Shown: piece after piece, positions 11,632 through 21,983 of the stretch
Position numbering within the stretch: position 1 is the stretch's first letter
How the letters are laid out: every line of letters begins with the position of its first letter
Source of the DNA: Diploptera punctata
Lineage: Eukaryota > Arthropoda > Insecta > Blattodea > Blaberidae
Length of the DNA: 64,000 nt
Direction of reading: 5' to 3'
Assembly: GCA_030220185.1 (NCBI GenBank)
Contig: JASPKZ010008353.1
Coordinates: 533,501 to 597,500 of the forward strand
The notes under the pieces: generated by a model
Seen by the model: the letters and a program-made list of their open reading frames with translations, nothing else
Databases searched by the model: none
What the model was told of the DNA's origin: nothing
Position numbers and translations under genes: made by a program

Positions 11632-12077
11632 TTATCATAAGTAATGCCACGAGTGATTTCCAAATTATCGATAAATTCACGACTCACGAAGTGAGGAGTG
11701 AATTTATCTAGAGAATTTGGAAATCAAGAGTGGCATTTGTTAGGACTATTTAACGAATAAAATTAAGCTGTTTACTCACAAATCATTATTTAACTATAGT
11801 TATTTTAAAATATTTATATATTTAATGTAAACGGCGATGTTTACAAATGAGAAACGATAGGTACGCTTCTACTGCTTTTTTTGTTTATCACTGCAACCAG
11901 ATCATACTATTTATTGCCAAAGGAACGCAATATTGTAAGGAGGAGCTTTCTTTAATATGGTAATTATAACACTGATAAATATTTGGTGAAACACGACTCT
12001 GATTGGTTGTAAAACAGAAATCATTGAAACGTGATTGGTCATTGACTCCCATTTGGGGCATGAGTTAAATAGTCATC
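11632..12077 (-). mobile_element. MITE plus palindrome composite, copy 3 (inverted)
   Basis: Reads TTATCATAAGTAATGCCACG, then the palindrome with the central CACGAAGTGAGGAGTG, then TTTGTTAGGACTATTTAACG, and ends in GGGCATGAGTTAAATAGTC. It is shorter than copies 1 and 2. The palindrome again abuts the MITE with the same junction, TTAGGACTATTTAAC. Confidence 0.75.
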
Positions 12078-12360
12078 TTAAAACTCAACGTTTCGTCTAC
12101 TACTGCGGTAGACACCATCAGCAGATTCTGCGTGCTCTATGAACTCACTCGTAACTCTTCAACTCACCTATAAATAAGGAAACGATTTCCAACGCACAGC
12201 CAGTCTGCAGCCGACAGTTGAGTTAGGAGTTCGTAGAGCACGCAGAATCTCCTGAGGATGTCTACCGCAGTAATAGACGTACCGTTGAGTTTTAAGAAAA
12301 CCAGACCACGGCTATTTAGCCCGAAAGACAAATCCAACAGGAATCAAGACACCTGACGTG
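12077..12360. mobile_element. Penelope-like terminal repeats, inverted pair
   Basis: Two arms of about 80 bp face each other (12077-12165 and 12216-12296), both containing AACTCAACG, GTCTACCGCAGTA and a GCACGCAGAATCT-type block. The plus-strand arm has CTGAGGA, one T, then stem GTCTA/TAGAC. The minus-strand arm has CTGATGG, T, GTCTAC/GTAGAC and GAAACG. This is the layout of a hammerhead core (CUGANGA, helix II, GAAA), with one extra base and one core mutation per arm. ACCACGGCTATTTAGCCCG follows at 12305. Assignment to Penelope-like elements rests on that layout. Confidence 0.5.
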
Positions 12361-12384
12361 GAAGCCTACAATTATATATAATAC

Positions 12385-13822
12385 TCTTCTTCTTCTTCGG
12401 CTTTCCCCCACTTATAGGTTTGCCGTCTTCAGTTTCCATTTATCTCTATCATTCCAATCTCCCTCTTCCAAATTCCTATCCTCCATTATTGTTCTAACGT
12501 AGGTTTTCCATTTCCATCTTGGTCTGCTACGTTTATTTCTTCCAGGGGGTGACCATTGGTATATATTTTTTGGCCATCTTTCATTTTCTATTCTTTGTAC
12601 ATGGCCATACCATTTAAGCGTTTGATTTTCAATCCTCTTAACAACAGATGTGGTGACATTCATTTCTCTCCAAAGGAATTCATTTCTTATTTTATCCTGT
12701 CTTGTTTTTTGGAGGCTTCTTCTAAAATAATCAAATTCAACTGTTCTAATTTTATTCTTTTGTAATTCCGTCAGAGATCAAGTTTCACTTCCATATGACA
12801 ACATATTCTGTATTATGCTCTTATAAATTTTCATTTTAGTTTCCTTTGTAATATTTTTGTTCCAAATTACTCCATGTAATGTCATAGTTGCATTTTTTGC
12901 CATTGCAATTTTAGTCTGTACATCTCTCTCACAGGTACCTAAACTTGTAATTATTGACCCAAGATATTTAAAAAAAAATTCACATTTTTTTTATTTTCCC
13001 TGTTTCAAGTATGAGGTCATCCACATCCTTTCCTAAACACATATATTCTGTTTTCTGTAAATTTATATTCAGTCCCCATTTTTTATATTCTTCCATTAGT
13101 TTATTTATCATATATTTCATATCATCTTCATCCCCTGCAAAAATAATTTGATCATCTGCAAACAACAATGAATGCAGTACTTTTCCTCCTATAGGAATAC
13201 CCATTTCAGAACATTTTTTATACCACAAGTTAAGAGCCTGGTCTAAATAGATGTTAAAAAGAATTGGTGATAAACTGCATCCCTGCTTAAGGCTTTTATT
13301 CGCTGTGAATTCCTCTGTTAAAGTATTCTGTATTTTTACTATAGCTTTTGTATTACTATAGATCCTCCTAACAATATTAATCCATTTATCACAGATATTC
13401 AGATTTCTCATTGCCGTCCATAACAATTGTCGAGGTACTATCATATGCCATCTCTAAATCAATAAAGGTCATATGTAGTTCTTTATTTTTTGCTAGGATT
13501 TTCTCTTGTAATTGTCTAATACAGAAAATATTATCAATACATGATCTTCCACTCCGGAATCCACATTGTTCTTCTCTTAAGTTATCTTTTATCTTCTTAA
13601 GTTTAAAATTTATAATTTTACTAAAAATCCTAGCTGTTGAAGGTAAAACGCTTATACCTCTGTAATTGGAACACAGTTTTTTATCACCTTTTTTTAAAAA
13701 TAGGAGTAATGTACGATAAATTCCAGTCTTCTGGGATATCGTCTCCAATTTCAATTTTATTAAAAAGTTTTGTTAAAAATATTACTAAAATATCTCCCCC
13801 ATATTTTAGGAGTTCCGTCTGA
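12385..13822 (-). pseudogene. 5'-truncated RTE-like LINE with decayed reverse transcriptase
   Basis: Reading the minus strand: GDDIPEDWNLSYITPIFKKG, YRGISVL, GFRSGRSC, DLEMAYD (RT motif A). A one-base shift near 13440 leads to VPRQLLWTAMRN, then QGCSLSPILFNIYLD and FADDQIIFAGD (the catalytic YADD-type box), ending near 12980 at an A8 run that shifts the frame. The downstream part continues KYLGSIITSLG, then YGSET and a TGA where the family has W, and finally LKWYGHVQRIENERWPK and RSRPRWKWK to a stop at 12412. The 3' end meets a (GAA)n-type tail at about 12385. The endonuclease domain is absent. This is the most complete RT in the window. Confidence 0.85.
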
Positions 13823-14639
13823 ATATTTCCTGAATACTACATAACATTATTAATTACTCCTTTACACTTCTCGGAGGTAAGAAAACCAATCACAGATTGT
13901 CTATTCGGCCACTTCCGGCACGCCCGTTACATTAACGTGTGCAAGAATAAATTTATAAAACCATAAATGAGGTGCAGTATTCAACGAATACTTAATTTCG
14001 ATCCGACGAAGAAGGTGTTTCTGGTGACAAATCCTCCATGAATTTCATGATCCCAAACCTTCCTGCAGATCACGAATCGTCCATACCTATCTGCTACTGG
14101 GACTAGGCACTTGCCGAACAATTCTACAAAGACGGCATTCCACAGTCTTCGGTCCTTCGACCAATTCATAGCTGATACTTCACCAGCACAAACCATGAGT
14201 AACCGAAACAAATTAAACGGTGCCAAATCCGGGTTTAACATAGAAATAAGTAGAGTCATAAGAAATCAAATCTTTCCATGTCTACGAACCTGAAACGTGC
14301 TATAAACATGCGCATATTTTCATAAAAACATCCACATCTTATTACATTTTCATCAATCATAAGTATCCGGTAAAAATTCACGCTAAAATGCCACTAGCGA
14401 AAATTTCAGTAAGATTCTGTCTTCAACTAAAACTGCCACCATACCACCTGAAATACCTTAATATGAAGTGAAGAATTGAGTTTAAAAATAACCTAAAGTC
14501 AGCATATTTGCAATGTAAAATATTTAGGTAGATAACGTATCATAAGAACCCAGTAATTATTATGTTTAATATGGTGAATTATTTTAAGAGATTAGACATA
14601 GATTTATTACTAAGAAACAAGTGAACTTTAAACTAATGT
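13823..14639. other. No secure feature
   Basis: A 92-codon minus-strand ORF (13981-14259) contains LNPDLAPFNLFRLL, faintly like the NPDLAPSDFF box of mariner transposases, but the rest shows no DDE signature, so I do not call it. The remainder is AT-rich. Confidence 0.4.
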
Positions 14640-14760
14640 GATATTCTAACTCGCATATTATTTTTACCCTAACGTGCCCAAACTTACCCTAACTTGTCCA
14701 AACTAACACTAACTTGCCAATATAAAATAAACTTGCCCACCTTCTTACCCTAACTTTCCC
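14640..14760. repeat. Degenerate TACCCTAAC-type tandem repeat
   Basis: TTACCCTAACGTGCCCAAAC, TTACCCTAACTTGTCC, AACACTAACTTGCC and TTACCCTAACTTTCCC follow one another in about 90 bases, an imperfect array with a unit near 20 bp. Confidence 0.5.
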
Positions 14761-14804
14761 AATAATGTAGGTGGCTTTCTGGGATAGAATGCTCTTACCA
14801 TATA

Positions 14805-15141
14805 TCCATCCATAGTAATTCTGCCAGAGGGCAGGTCTTTCACTGCAATCATAGCATTTTCATGCTATGCTTTGCAACTTTACTAGGGAATTGTAGGTGT
14901 GGTAGCTTCCCGTTGCTTTCCACACCGGTGAAGGATGGTGATGGTGATAATGATAAGGATGATGATGATGGCCATAATGTTTCGGGGTCCGTTTGGACCT
15001 TAAAGTTTTCCTGACATTTGTCTTACAGGTGAGGAAAAACCCCGATAAATACCTCACCCAGGAAAACTGCCCCGACTGGGGATCGAACGCGGGCCCGCTA
15101 CGTGACAAGGCAGCAAGCTACCTCGAGACCACATCGTTGGA
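14805..15141 (-). mobile_element. SINE-A1 with target-site duplication
   Basis: Full-length SINE-A1 on the minus strand: head next to 15141, core AAACCCCGATAAATACCTCA as seen from the plus strand, and 3' end CTGCCAGAGGGCAGG. Flanks are CTTACCATATA (14794-14804) and CTTACCGTATA (15142-15152), an 11-bp duplication with one mismatch. This supports retrotransposition of a single unit. Confidence 0.9.
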
Positions 15142-15568
15142 CTTACCGTATATGTGAGTAAACAATTTGACAATTGGCTCTAGGGGGAACATGCGTTATC
15201 ATATTGACCAACATGACGCTGAGAGTCACTTGTTCTCCGATTGAATATTCACAGGTGACACTATGGCATTGTATAGTCGAAACTTGAGGAAAATAAATCT
15301 TATAGCAATATATATTCATGTACAGGGTGTAACAAGACCTCACTGACAAAATGATAGTGATGATAGGCCATGCAGGGAGGATAATATTTTGTGAAGGAAC
15401 ATATAGTCGCAAACATGTAGTTTATGAGTTATGCACAAGTATCAAGGTGCGCGCGACAAACACACAAACCAACCCGTTTTTTGTTTATCTGTGACGTCAG
15501 CCCTCACTCTGTGGTAGCAATACGTACTTGTAGATTTGGTTTGTTGTTATTTTAAGAATGTAATCAAC

Positions 15569-15745
15569 ATGCAGTACGAGTTGACTGAGATCAGAGACAT
15601 GATTGTGTGTTACGGTGAGGCTAGAGGAAATGAAAGAGAGGCTCGTCGTATTTACGAGCAGTGATATCCCAATAGGAGACATTCACATCATACTAAATTT
15701 ACTGCAATTCATGGACGCCTTGGAGAAACGGGGAATCTTCGTCCT
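15569..15745 (+). pseudogene. N-terminal HTH of a DUF4817-type transposase
   Basis: From ATG at 15569 the frame reads MQYELTEIRDMIVCYGEARG, NEREARRIYEQ, a stop, then YPNRRHSHHTKFTAIHGRLG. This is the standard N-terminal block (EYADM..CYGEARGN...A.R.Y...YPNRR) that binds the element ends. It is cut off by the SINE-C insertion. One TGA lies where R or another residue is expected before YPNRR. Confidence 0.75.
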
Positions 15746-16005
15746 CGGGCCGTTGTCAGTGCTTATGTTCCTTGCCTTTAGTTCCGAGGGATGCGGGTTC
15801 AAACCCGGCTGGGGTCGATGGATTTTAAGATAGACTAATCCAAGGGACAGACCTTCGGAAAGGACGTTAAGTTGTTGGTCCCGAGTCTGAGGACTTTCAG
15901 CCTTATAAAATAACCATAGGCCTGAATAAACATAATCCTGTAATGCTCGGCCGTGCTGACTGATCGTTGCTGCGACGATATTAAACATTCAATCAGGCAC
16001 AGAGT
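15746..16005 (+). mobile_element. SINE-C (tRNA-headed) inside the DDE element
   Basis: Starts within GTGCTTATGTTCCTTGCC, with B box GGTTCAAACCC and then GGGTCGATGGATTTTAAGAT. The 19310-19574 copy (minus strand) reads AGTGGTTATGCTCCTTGCC and GGGTCGATGGATTTTTTT, so both are one family. It lies between the HTH remnant and the right TIR and must be younger than the transposon. Confidence 0.7.
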
Positions 16006-16230
16006 TGACTTTTCGAACACTTATTGTAAAAACAAGTATTTTTCAATAAAATTGTATGTGTACAATTGTTTGTATTGAATTCCGTCCGTAGCCGGTGAAC
16101 ACCATCTGCGCATAATTCATAAATGGCGTGTTTGGGACTATATGTTCCTTCACAAAAATGATCCTCTCTGCATGGCCTATCGTTTTGTCGGTGAGGCCCT
16201 GTTACACGCTTCATATAGGGCCTATATATA

Positions 16231-16536
16231 GTAAAGTAAAGTGATCCCACGACAGGCCTCGAGAGGCCCTTGGGGTAGCAGGAGGTTAAGGCTCCCACTT
16301 TTTCTGGACAATCGGCACTTGATGTCAGCCGGGTTGTCAGCCCTGCGTGACGGCCGCCTTTACCCCCAGAACAATCGACTGGTTCTCATTTCCGTTAGAG
16401 GCTGAGTCGACCCCAGGGCCATGGTGCCGCCAGAGGGTTTGGGTCAGTTTAAAAATCCTGCCCCCACCGGGACTCGAACCCTCGACCTTCCGGCTTGTAG
16501 CGCAATGCCTTAACCACTACGCTACGGCGTGCACCC
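16231..16536 (-). mobile_element. SINE-E (tRNA-headed), minus strand
   Basis: From the minus strand the head reads GCCGTAGCGTAGTGGTTAAG with B box GGTTCGAGTCC. The body contains CCTCTGGCGGCACCATGG, TCGGCCTCTAACG-like blocks and CTCGAGGCCTGTCGTGGGAT, ending at TTTACTTTAC. It is GC-rich compared with the surroundings. ORF 16347-16547 is antisense noise within it. Confidence 0.75.
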
Positions 16537-17847
16537 ATAGCATATAATAATTAGGTATGCTGGCAAACAGGCAATAACTATCGATAAGTTTACAAACTAA
16601 TGGTCCGTTTCAAGATACATAACCGATCATCAATACTACTTTCCTTCCTCACAGGTATTCAAACTTCAGAACAAATGGGTAAATATAACCAATAAGTTCA
16701 ATGTCCTTTCGAAATGTAATAAATCATAAAACATTTGTTATATAAAATAATAATTTTACCCAATAATCATGAAGTATAAACACAACCACTAGGTCTATTC
16801 TGAATCATGAAATTTAAATTAATGATGAAAAATATCATAACGAAATTCAGTAAATCTACATGGAATGATGACAAATTAAGCTCTATCTACAATATGTTCA
16901 GAACACTATTAGTTAAAATATTTGTCTTTTTTACAATAGTGTAATCAATATTAATTTAAAAGCGCCACTTTTCAATATGGGGTTTCGTGTTTCTATTTTA
17001 CATACTGTATAAATTTTACTCTAAAACCTTAATAACACAACCTTGGCATAACTATTATATTTCTATACATGAGACGATTGAAAATATTCTATATAATTAA
17101 GATTTAAAGTTCGGTTAGATTGCATTAAACTATAAACGGAAATTCAGTATGTAAATTATATGACTTACCTACTTTTCTGTGCTGGTTCATCTTCTTTCAA
17201 CAAATATATGAACACGTAATCACAATAATATATTTCAGGTATAGATGGGTATTCACACTAATATTAATTTAACTGAGGTAAACCGATTATTTGTAAGACA
17301 ACAATAATGTAGATAATAAAATTATCTGATGATAAACACGCGCGACCTTCGTGGATGCTGAATATACCGGAACTAAAACAGAAAGAAGCGCAACTTTCCG
17401 TATCGATTGTCTTATCGAAGTGAGAGTGTGTTCTGTTTCTCACATGGAAGCGATATTCTAGTTGCTATGAAGCCAGGGTTACTGAACCCATAGTGATCTA
17501 CGTATCTGTTAATGTAACAACAAATATGTAAATGCTTAAAAATAACAACATACTCTTATAACTTAATAAAACCGTTTTAGTTAATATGTTGATAAAATGT
17601 AAATATTCTTGGCTATTCTAATGAAAATAGCAGTTTATGAATGTTACAACTAAAAACAAGCAACTTGTTAATATTCCTATGTTGGCATTTATCTGTTTTA
17701 TAATTCGTGATACCACATGTTTACCAACATTTTTTTTTCACATTTCCGCTGTAAGTTATTTCATGTGATTTTTTACCCCATTTTTTACCCATTTATTTAA
17801 AATATCATTATGCTATATAATAATCAACACTTTTAGAATAATTGTGA
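16537..17847. other. No recognised feature
   Basis: About 1.3 kb of AT-rich sequence; no repeat family, ORF or RNA motif that I can name. Confidence 0.6.
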
Positions 17848-18237
17848 AATCCACCGCTGTGGTATCGAGATAGCGTGCTGCTTTGTCACGCAGTGGGCCC
17901 GGGTTCGATCCCCGGTTGGGACAGTTTTTCTGGGTGATGTTTTTATCGGGGTTTTTCCTCACCTGTAAGACAAAGTCAGGAAAACTTTAAGGCCCAAACG
18001 GTTCCCGAAATCATATGGCCAGCGCAATCATCATCATTCATATTCATCTTAGATTAAGCTTAGGATTATGGACTCTCCTGGCGCACCACTATTATCATCA
18101 TCATCACCCATCATATCATCGGGGCAACGTAACCCCGCCTTCCAGACGCCCCAACTTCAGAAGTGGGTTACAAGTACGCCATGCCAGGAGAGAACACCAG
18201 AAATGTCGAAGTGCAACCTGGAGCATTTGCAAAAAAA
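17848..18237 (+). mobile_element. SINE-A2 with exact 11-bp target-site duplication
   Basis: The head (CCACCGCTGTGGTATCGAG, B box GGTTCGATCCC) and core (CACCTGTAAGACAAAGTCAG) are those of SINE-A. The 3' part is different from A1: GACTCTCCTGGCGCACCA, (ATC)n, ATCGGGGCAACGTAACCCC, CCAGGAGAGAACACCAGAAA, poly-A. AATAATTGTGA stands at 17837-17847 and again at 18238-18248. Confidence 0.93.
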
Positions 18238-18706
18238 AATAATTGTGAGAATACATTGAGGTTATTATGTAAAATGCTTCAAAGTCCGTCACGTTGGCAC
18301 TGCTTATACTAAGTGAATTCCTCAGCGAGTCGAATTCATGGTCCAATTTTCTTGGATTATGGAATATATAATTATTTTGTTAAATTGGATGCTAGCTTTT
18401 GTGTGATGCCCGCTTATTTAAAAAGTCGGATCGAAATGAATACAAAAGAGATTTTTAATTTAGAGATTCAGGTAAGCGCCCAATTCTAATGGCCGGATCT
18501 CAATGCTTTTTGGAGAATCCCTTCCTCCTTTTATTTCAATAGCAAATAGAGCCTATGGAGTTTCGTTTCAAATCATAGAAAATTGCGCGCTACAGAGATT
18601 TATTAATTTTCGTTCCAGGTGCTATACTAATAGTTTGATTTGGCTGGTTTACGAAATCAACGTTATTTTTTTTTAAATTTATTAATATATGCTAATATTG
18701 GTTCTG

Positions 18707-19050
18707 TCCACCGCTATTGTCTCGACGTAGCGTGCTACCTTGTAACGCAGCGGGCCCGGGTTCGATTCCCGGTCGGTTCAGGCTCCTGGGTGAGTTTTAT
18801 CCGAGGTTTTTCTTCAACTGTAAGACAAATGTCAGGACGCTTAGGGCACAACGGTCCTCGAAAATATCCAGCCATCATCACCACCATCATCATCCTTATC
18901 AATATCTTCACAATAAGCCTTCACCGGTGTGGAAAGCATCGGGAAGCTACCACGTCTGTAATTCCCCAGTAAAACTGCAAAGCAGAGCATGTAAAATTTA
19001 TGCTTGCAGTGAAAGACCTGCCCTTGGGCTGAATTACTATGGGTGGATGG
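18707..19050 (+). mobile_element. SINE-A1 with exact 13-bp target-site duplication
   Basis: Full-length A1: TCCACCGCT head, B box GGTTCGATTCC, core, (ATC)n, CACCGGTGTGGAAAGC, CCTTGGGCTGAATTAC and TGGATGG at the end. AATATTGGTTCTG flanks it at 18694-18706 and 19051-19063. The exact duplication argues for fairly recent insertion, although the body already carries mutations. Confidence 0.93.
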
Positions 19051-19092
19051 AATATTGGTTCTGACAAAACAAAAATTGCAGCCGCTAAAACG

Positions 19093-19094
<2 letters not shown>

Positions 19095-19188
<94 letters not shown>
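19095..19188. repeat. (AC)n(AT)n compound microsatellite
   Basis: About 24 AC units followed directly by about 23 AT units. Histidine/threonine and valine/cysteine ORFs across it are artefacts. Confidence 0.97.
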
Positions 19189-19189
<1 letters not shown>

Positions 19190-19309
19190 CTTCTTCTTGT
19201 ATCTTGTAAGTCCATGTTCCCCTTAACAGAGATTTAGGCTCTCTCTCCCTGCAGGGAAGAATTCGAATAATAGTAATTTAGTTACACTTGTTCTCGTATA
19301 GATGTTATT

Positions 19310-19574
19310 TGAGTGGTCCGTGGTCAGCGTTCCGCCTCATACTGACATCTAGGAAACGAAGGTACTAGGACGGGAAAATTCGGTAAATTTTGCTTAGAGG
19401 CCTATTCATTCAGGCTTAAGGATATTTTACGAGCCTGAAAATCTTTCGTCTCGGGACCCACGGCTTAAATTCCCTTCCGGAGGACTTGCTCCTTCGATTT
19501 TTCCATCCTAAAAAAAATCCATCGACCCTCGGGACTAGAGGCAAGGAGCATAACCACTAGTCCACCGCAGCGAC
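19310..19574 (-). mobile_element. SINE-C, minus strand
   Basis: The minus strand begins GTCGCTGCGGTGGACTAGTG, GTTATGCTCCTTGCCTCTAG, TCCCGAGGGTCGATGG, a tRNA-like head whose B-box region is damaged. The body includes CCGGAAGGGAATTTAAGCCG and CGTAAAATATCCTTAAGCC. A related body motif (CGTAAAAGAACCTCTAGCC) occurs in SINE-D at 30690, so the two may share an internal domain. Confidence 0.65.
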
Positions 19575-19604
19575 ATATATATATATATATAATAGCTTTC
19601 TTTT

Positions 19605-19720
19605 ACCTGACGAATTAAGGTCCACTCAACCAGGATATTAAAAAATACAAAAATCATTCTTACACATAAATTACAATAAACAAAATTATTACAAGTATGA
19701 TATATCTACAATATAATTAT
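19605..19720 (-). repeat. LINE 3' UTR fragment (Jockey/CR1-like family), degenerate
   Basis: GAATTAAGGTCCACTCAACCAG resembles GAGTTAAGGCC .. CCACTCAACCAG in the copy at 24362, with the inner stem-loop deleted. AT-rich sequence with ATACAAAAATCATTC follows. Confidence 0.35.
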
Positions 19721-20664
19721 TATTTACAATGTATTTTGATTTAATCTAGAATTAACGAATGAAATATAAAATGTACAAGATAGAAAAATGGGAGAAACAA
19801 ACTATTAATGACTTAGAATAAATTTCATATTTATATGTATAAATGTTGGCGATCGGCTTACAAATTTCAGTTGTCTACTTGAAATGATTGGTGAACATAC
19901 GTAACTTGTTTAAAAATATATTCATGAGAAGAAAATCAGTAGCTTCTTTCCTTCGAAATTCGCTAAAATATTAAAATAAATACCTGATTTCTCAGTTGTC
20001 CTCAATTAATTACTTAATTTCACTTAACATTGGTTATACAAAATAACGAATATCAGATCAGTGTGAGTAATTTAAACTTTAAGACTATTTTAGTACTTAG
20101 AATATTCCAGTAAGTTGTATATATTTTGCTACCCTAATAGCTATCATTCAGTGTTATGTATTGTTAATATGGCGTTTCTTAAGATATTTATATGTCACAT
20201 TTTCATTTAACGTTGAGGAATTTTACCTATTTTATTTAGGCAAAACCACAGACATATATATGTGTATAAATATACTTTTTTTTCTGAGATCGTTATTCAC
20301 ATACTGCTACAATAATTTGCGCGGTTTTTAATGTATTTATTCGAATTACTATAGATTTTTATTTGCAAATTTTAGGCTTCATGTTCCATTGTCGTTATTT
20401 TCTACATTAATACACTTATCAAACTAAAATAGCAGAAGTATGTGTTACATATGATAAGTATCTTAATGTTTCCATACATTATTTTATTTTATGTTCTTAG
20501 CGTGCTAACTAGCGTTCGGGTTCTAATGTAATTTCATAGTGTATTCTTTTGTATCCTTTCGTGATATGTAGACAAATAAAAAGAGGAAATGTATATGAAT
20601 TTAAACTGGAGAGTTGAAGTTTTTGTTCTAATTTATTGTACAAGTACATATTTTTATGAAATTG
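19721..20664. other. No recognised feature
   Basis: AT-rich; the 60-codon ORF at 20509-20691 has no motif. Confidence 0.6.
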
Positions 20665-20850
20665 TCTCGTGCTGTAGCCGACATGGTCCAAGGATCATGC
20701 CTTGACACAGAGCTACGGGACATACTCATTTCGAGTCCTCATGGGGGAACACGTTTCTGCTAGTAAACGACTGGTGTCTCCAGCATCTTGTGAAATTTGG
20801 ATAGTTACAATAAGTTGGTAATGAAGGATACTACCATAGAGATTTGATGT
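20665..20850 (+). mobile_element. SINE-B (tRNA-Leu/Ser-like head), truncated
   Basis: TCGTGCTGTAGCCGACATGG, ACAGAGCTACGGGAC, TTTCGAGTCCTCATGGGGGA and GGATAGTTACAATAAGTTGG follow the order of the complete copy at 55464. It is diverged, and the 3' third is missing. Confidence 0.6.
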
Positions 20851-21824
20851 TTATTCTCCGGATCGAATTGATGTAGCCAAGTTTAATCAACAATGAATAT
20901 CTTTGAAAGAAACTCTGCATTTTTCAATACCATAATCTTCAACTGCATGCAAATCTGCACCGAAACGTCCGATTGTTCGGGAATCAGCAGTCTCGGAACC
21001 CACCGCGTAAAGTCATCTCAGTCAATTAGCTCACAGGCGTTTTGCTTTGTGGTTATGTAGGTCTATTTTGCACGTATAAGTATTTAGCATATCAAGCGGC
21101 GTTGTCACGTTTTATTCACTGGCACTAACCTACTATATTATAACACTGCAAAATACAAAAATCGCAACCCTGTTAAGATATAAAGATTTTATATCAAGAC
21201 ATTAAGAAATTATCAAGGAAACCACAAATAAACACCTGCTGGATGAGAATGTACCCAGCAATATAAACCCTCTGTATAAAATAATTACCAACGACAGTCA
21301 GTACCAAAATGAAAGCAGAAGATGATACATAAGTTATCAAAAGGCCTCCTATAAAACAACACTGCAAATTATTGAGGACGACTGAGATGTCAGGTATTGT
21401 TTTACAATTATTAAAACTTTAAGATAATTATATTCACGTGGAGTAGACATGGAAATGTCAATTAAAAATGCGAAGACGTTATTGGCAGAGAACTGTTTCC
21501 AGTTTTTGATGATTGGAGCGGCGTCTTTGAAGTCTCTAACAACAACTCCCCTGCTCTACCTGGCAGTAACAATGTTATCTTTTAAACCTGAAGCAAACAG
21601 TTGCCTTTGATGCCACCTAAAAACTAAATTACGGAGTCAACTTTACAAGCATGTGCCATTTATCTGTCACCAATTGGTGGGTGGCACCTAGTGAAAGTGT
21701 ATAAAAGTGATCTTAAGGTTATTCGTCGATATTCTCTCGCTATGACAGCTACGGTGGTAATGTTTTCTCCGAAAGAACAGTAATTCTTTTAAAATTGATT
21801 TTATCCCCCTTTGTACAATTTATA
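20851..21824. other. No secure feature
   Basis: A possible Penelope-like scrap at 20950-21030 (CCGAAACGTCCGATTGTTCG .. CCCACCGCGTA) resembles 365-430. The rest has no recognised content. Confidence 0.4.
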
Positions 21825-21983
21825 GAGGAATTTCGGGTAATGTGGAACCGTGTTTTAAATTTGTAGTCTTTTTAATTAAAGGTTTTGAATTTTGTTTAAT
21901 TTAGGTGATTATCATTAGCGATATAACTATGAAATAGCATTGTTATTTTATGGAAACGTCTTCATCATTAACGAACTTTTTTA

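Larger units (their letters stand above)
15322..16210 (+). mobile_element. TIR DNA transposon carrying an HTH remnant
   Basis: The left end (GTGTAACAAGACCTCACTG, ATAGGCCATGCAGGGAGGAT, GTGAAGGAACATATAGTCGC) is inverted at the right end (from the minus strand: GTGTAACAGGGCCTCACCG, ATAGGCCATGCAGAGAGGAT, GTGAAGGAACATATAGTCCC). The terminal inverted repeats are about 110 bp, interrupted by a small indel. Inside are the start of a DUF4817-type transposase (15569-15745) and a SINE inserted in it. It lacks a DDE core, so it is non-autonomous. Confidence 0.75.

Noticed and set aside
13981..14259. 92-codon minus ORF with LNPDLAPFN, possible transposase end
   Set aside because: Only nine residues resemble mariner; no TIRs and no other DDE motifs nearby.
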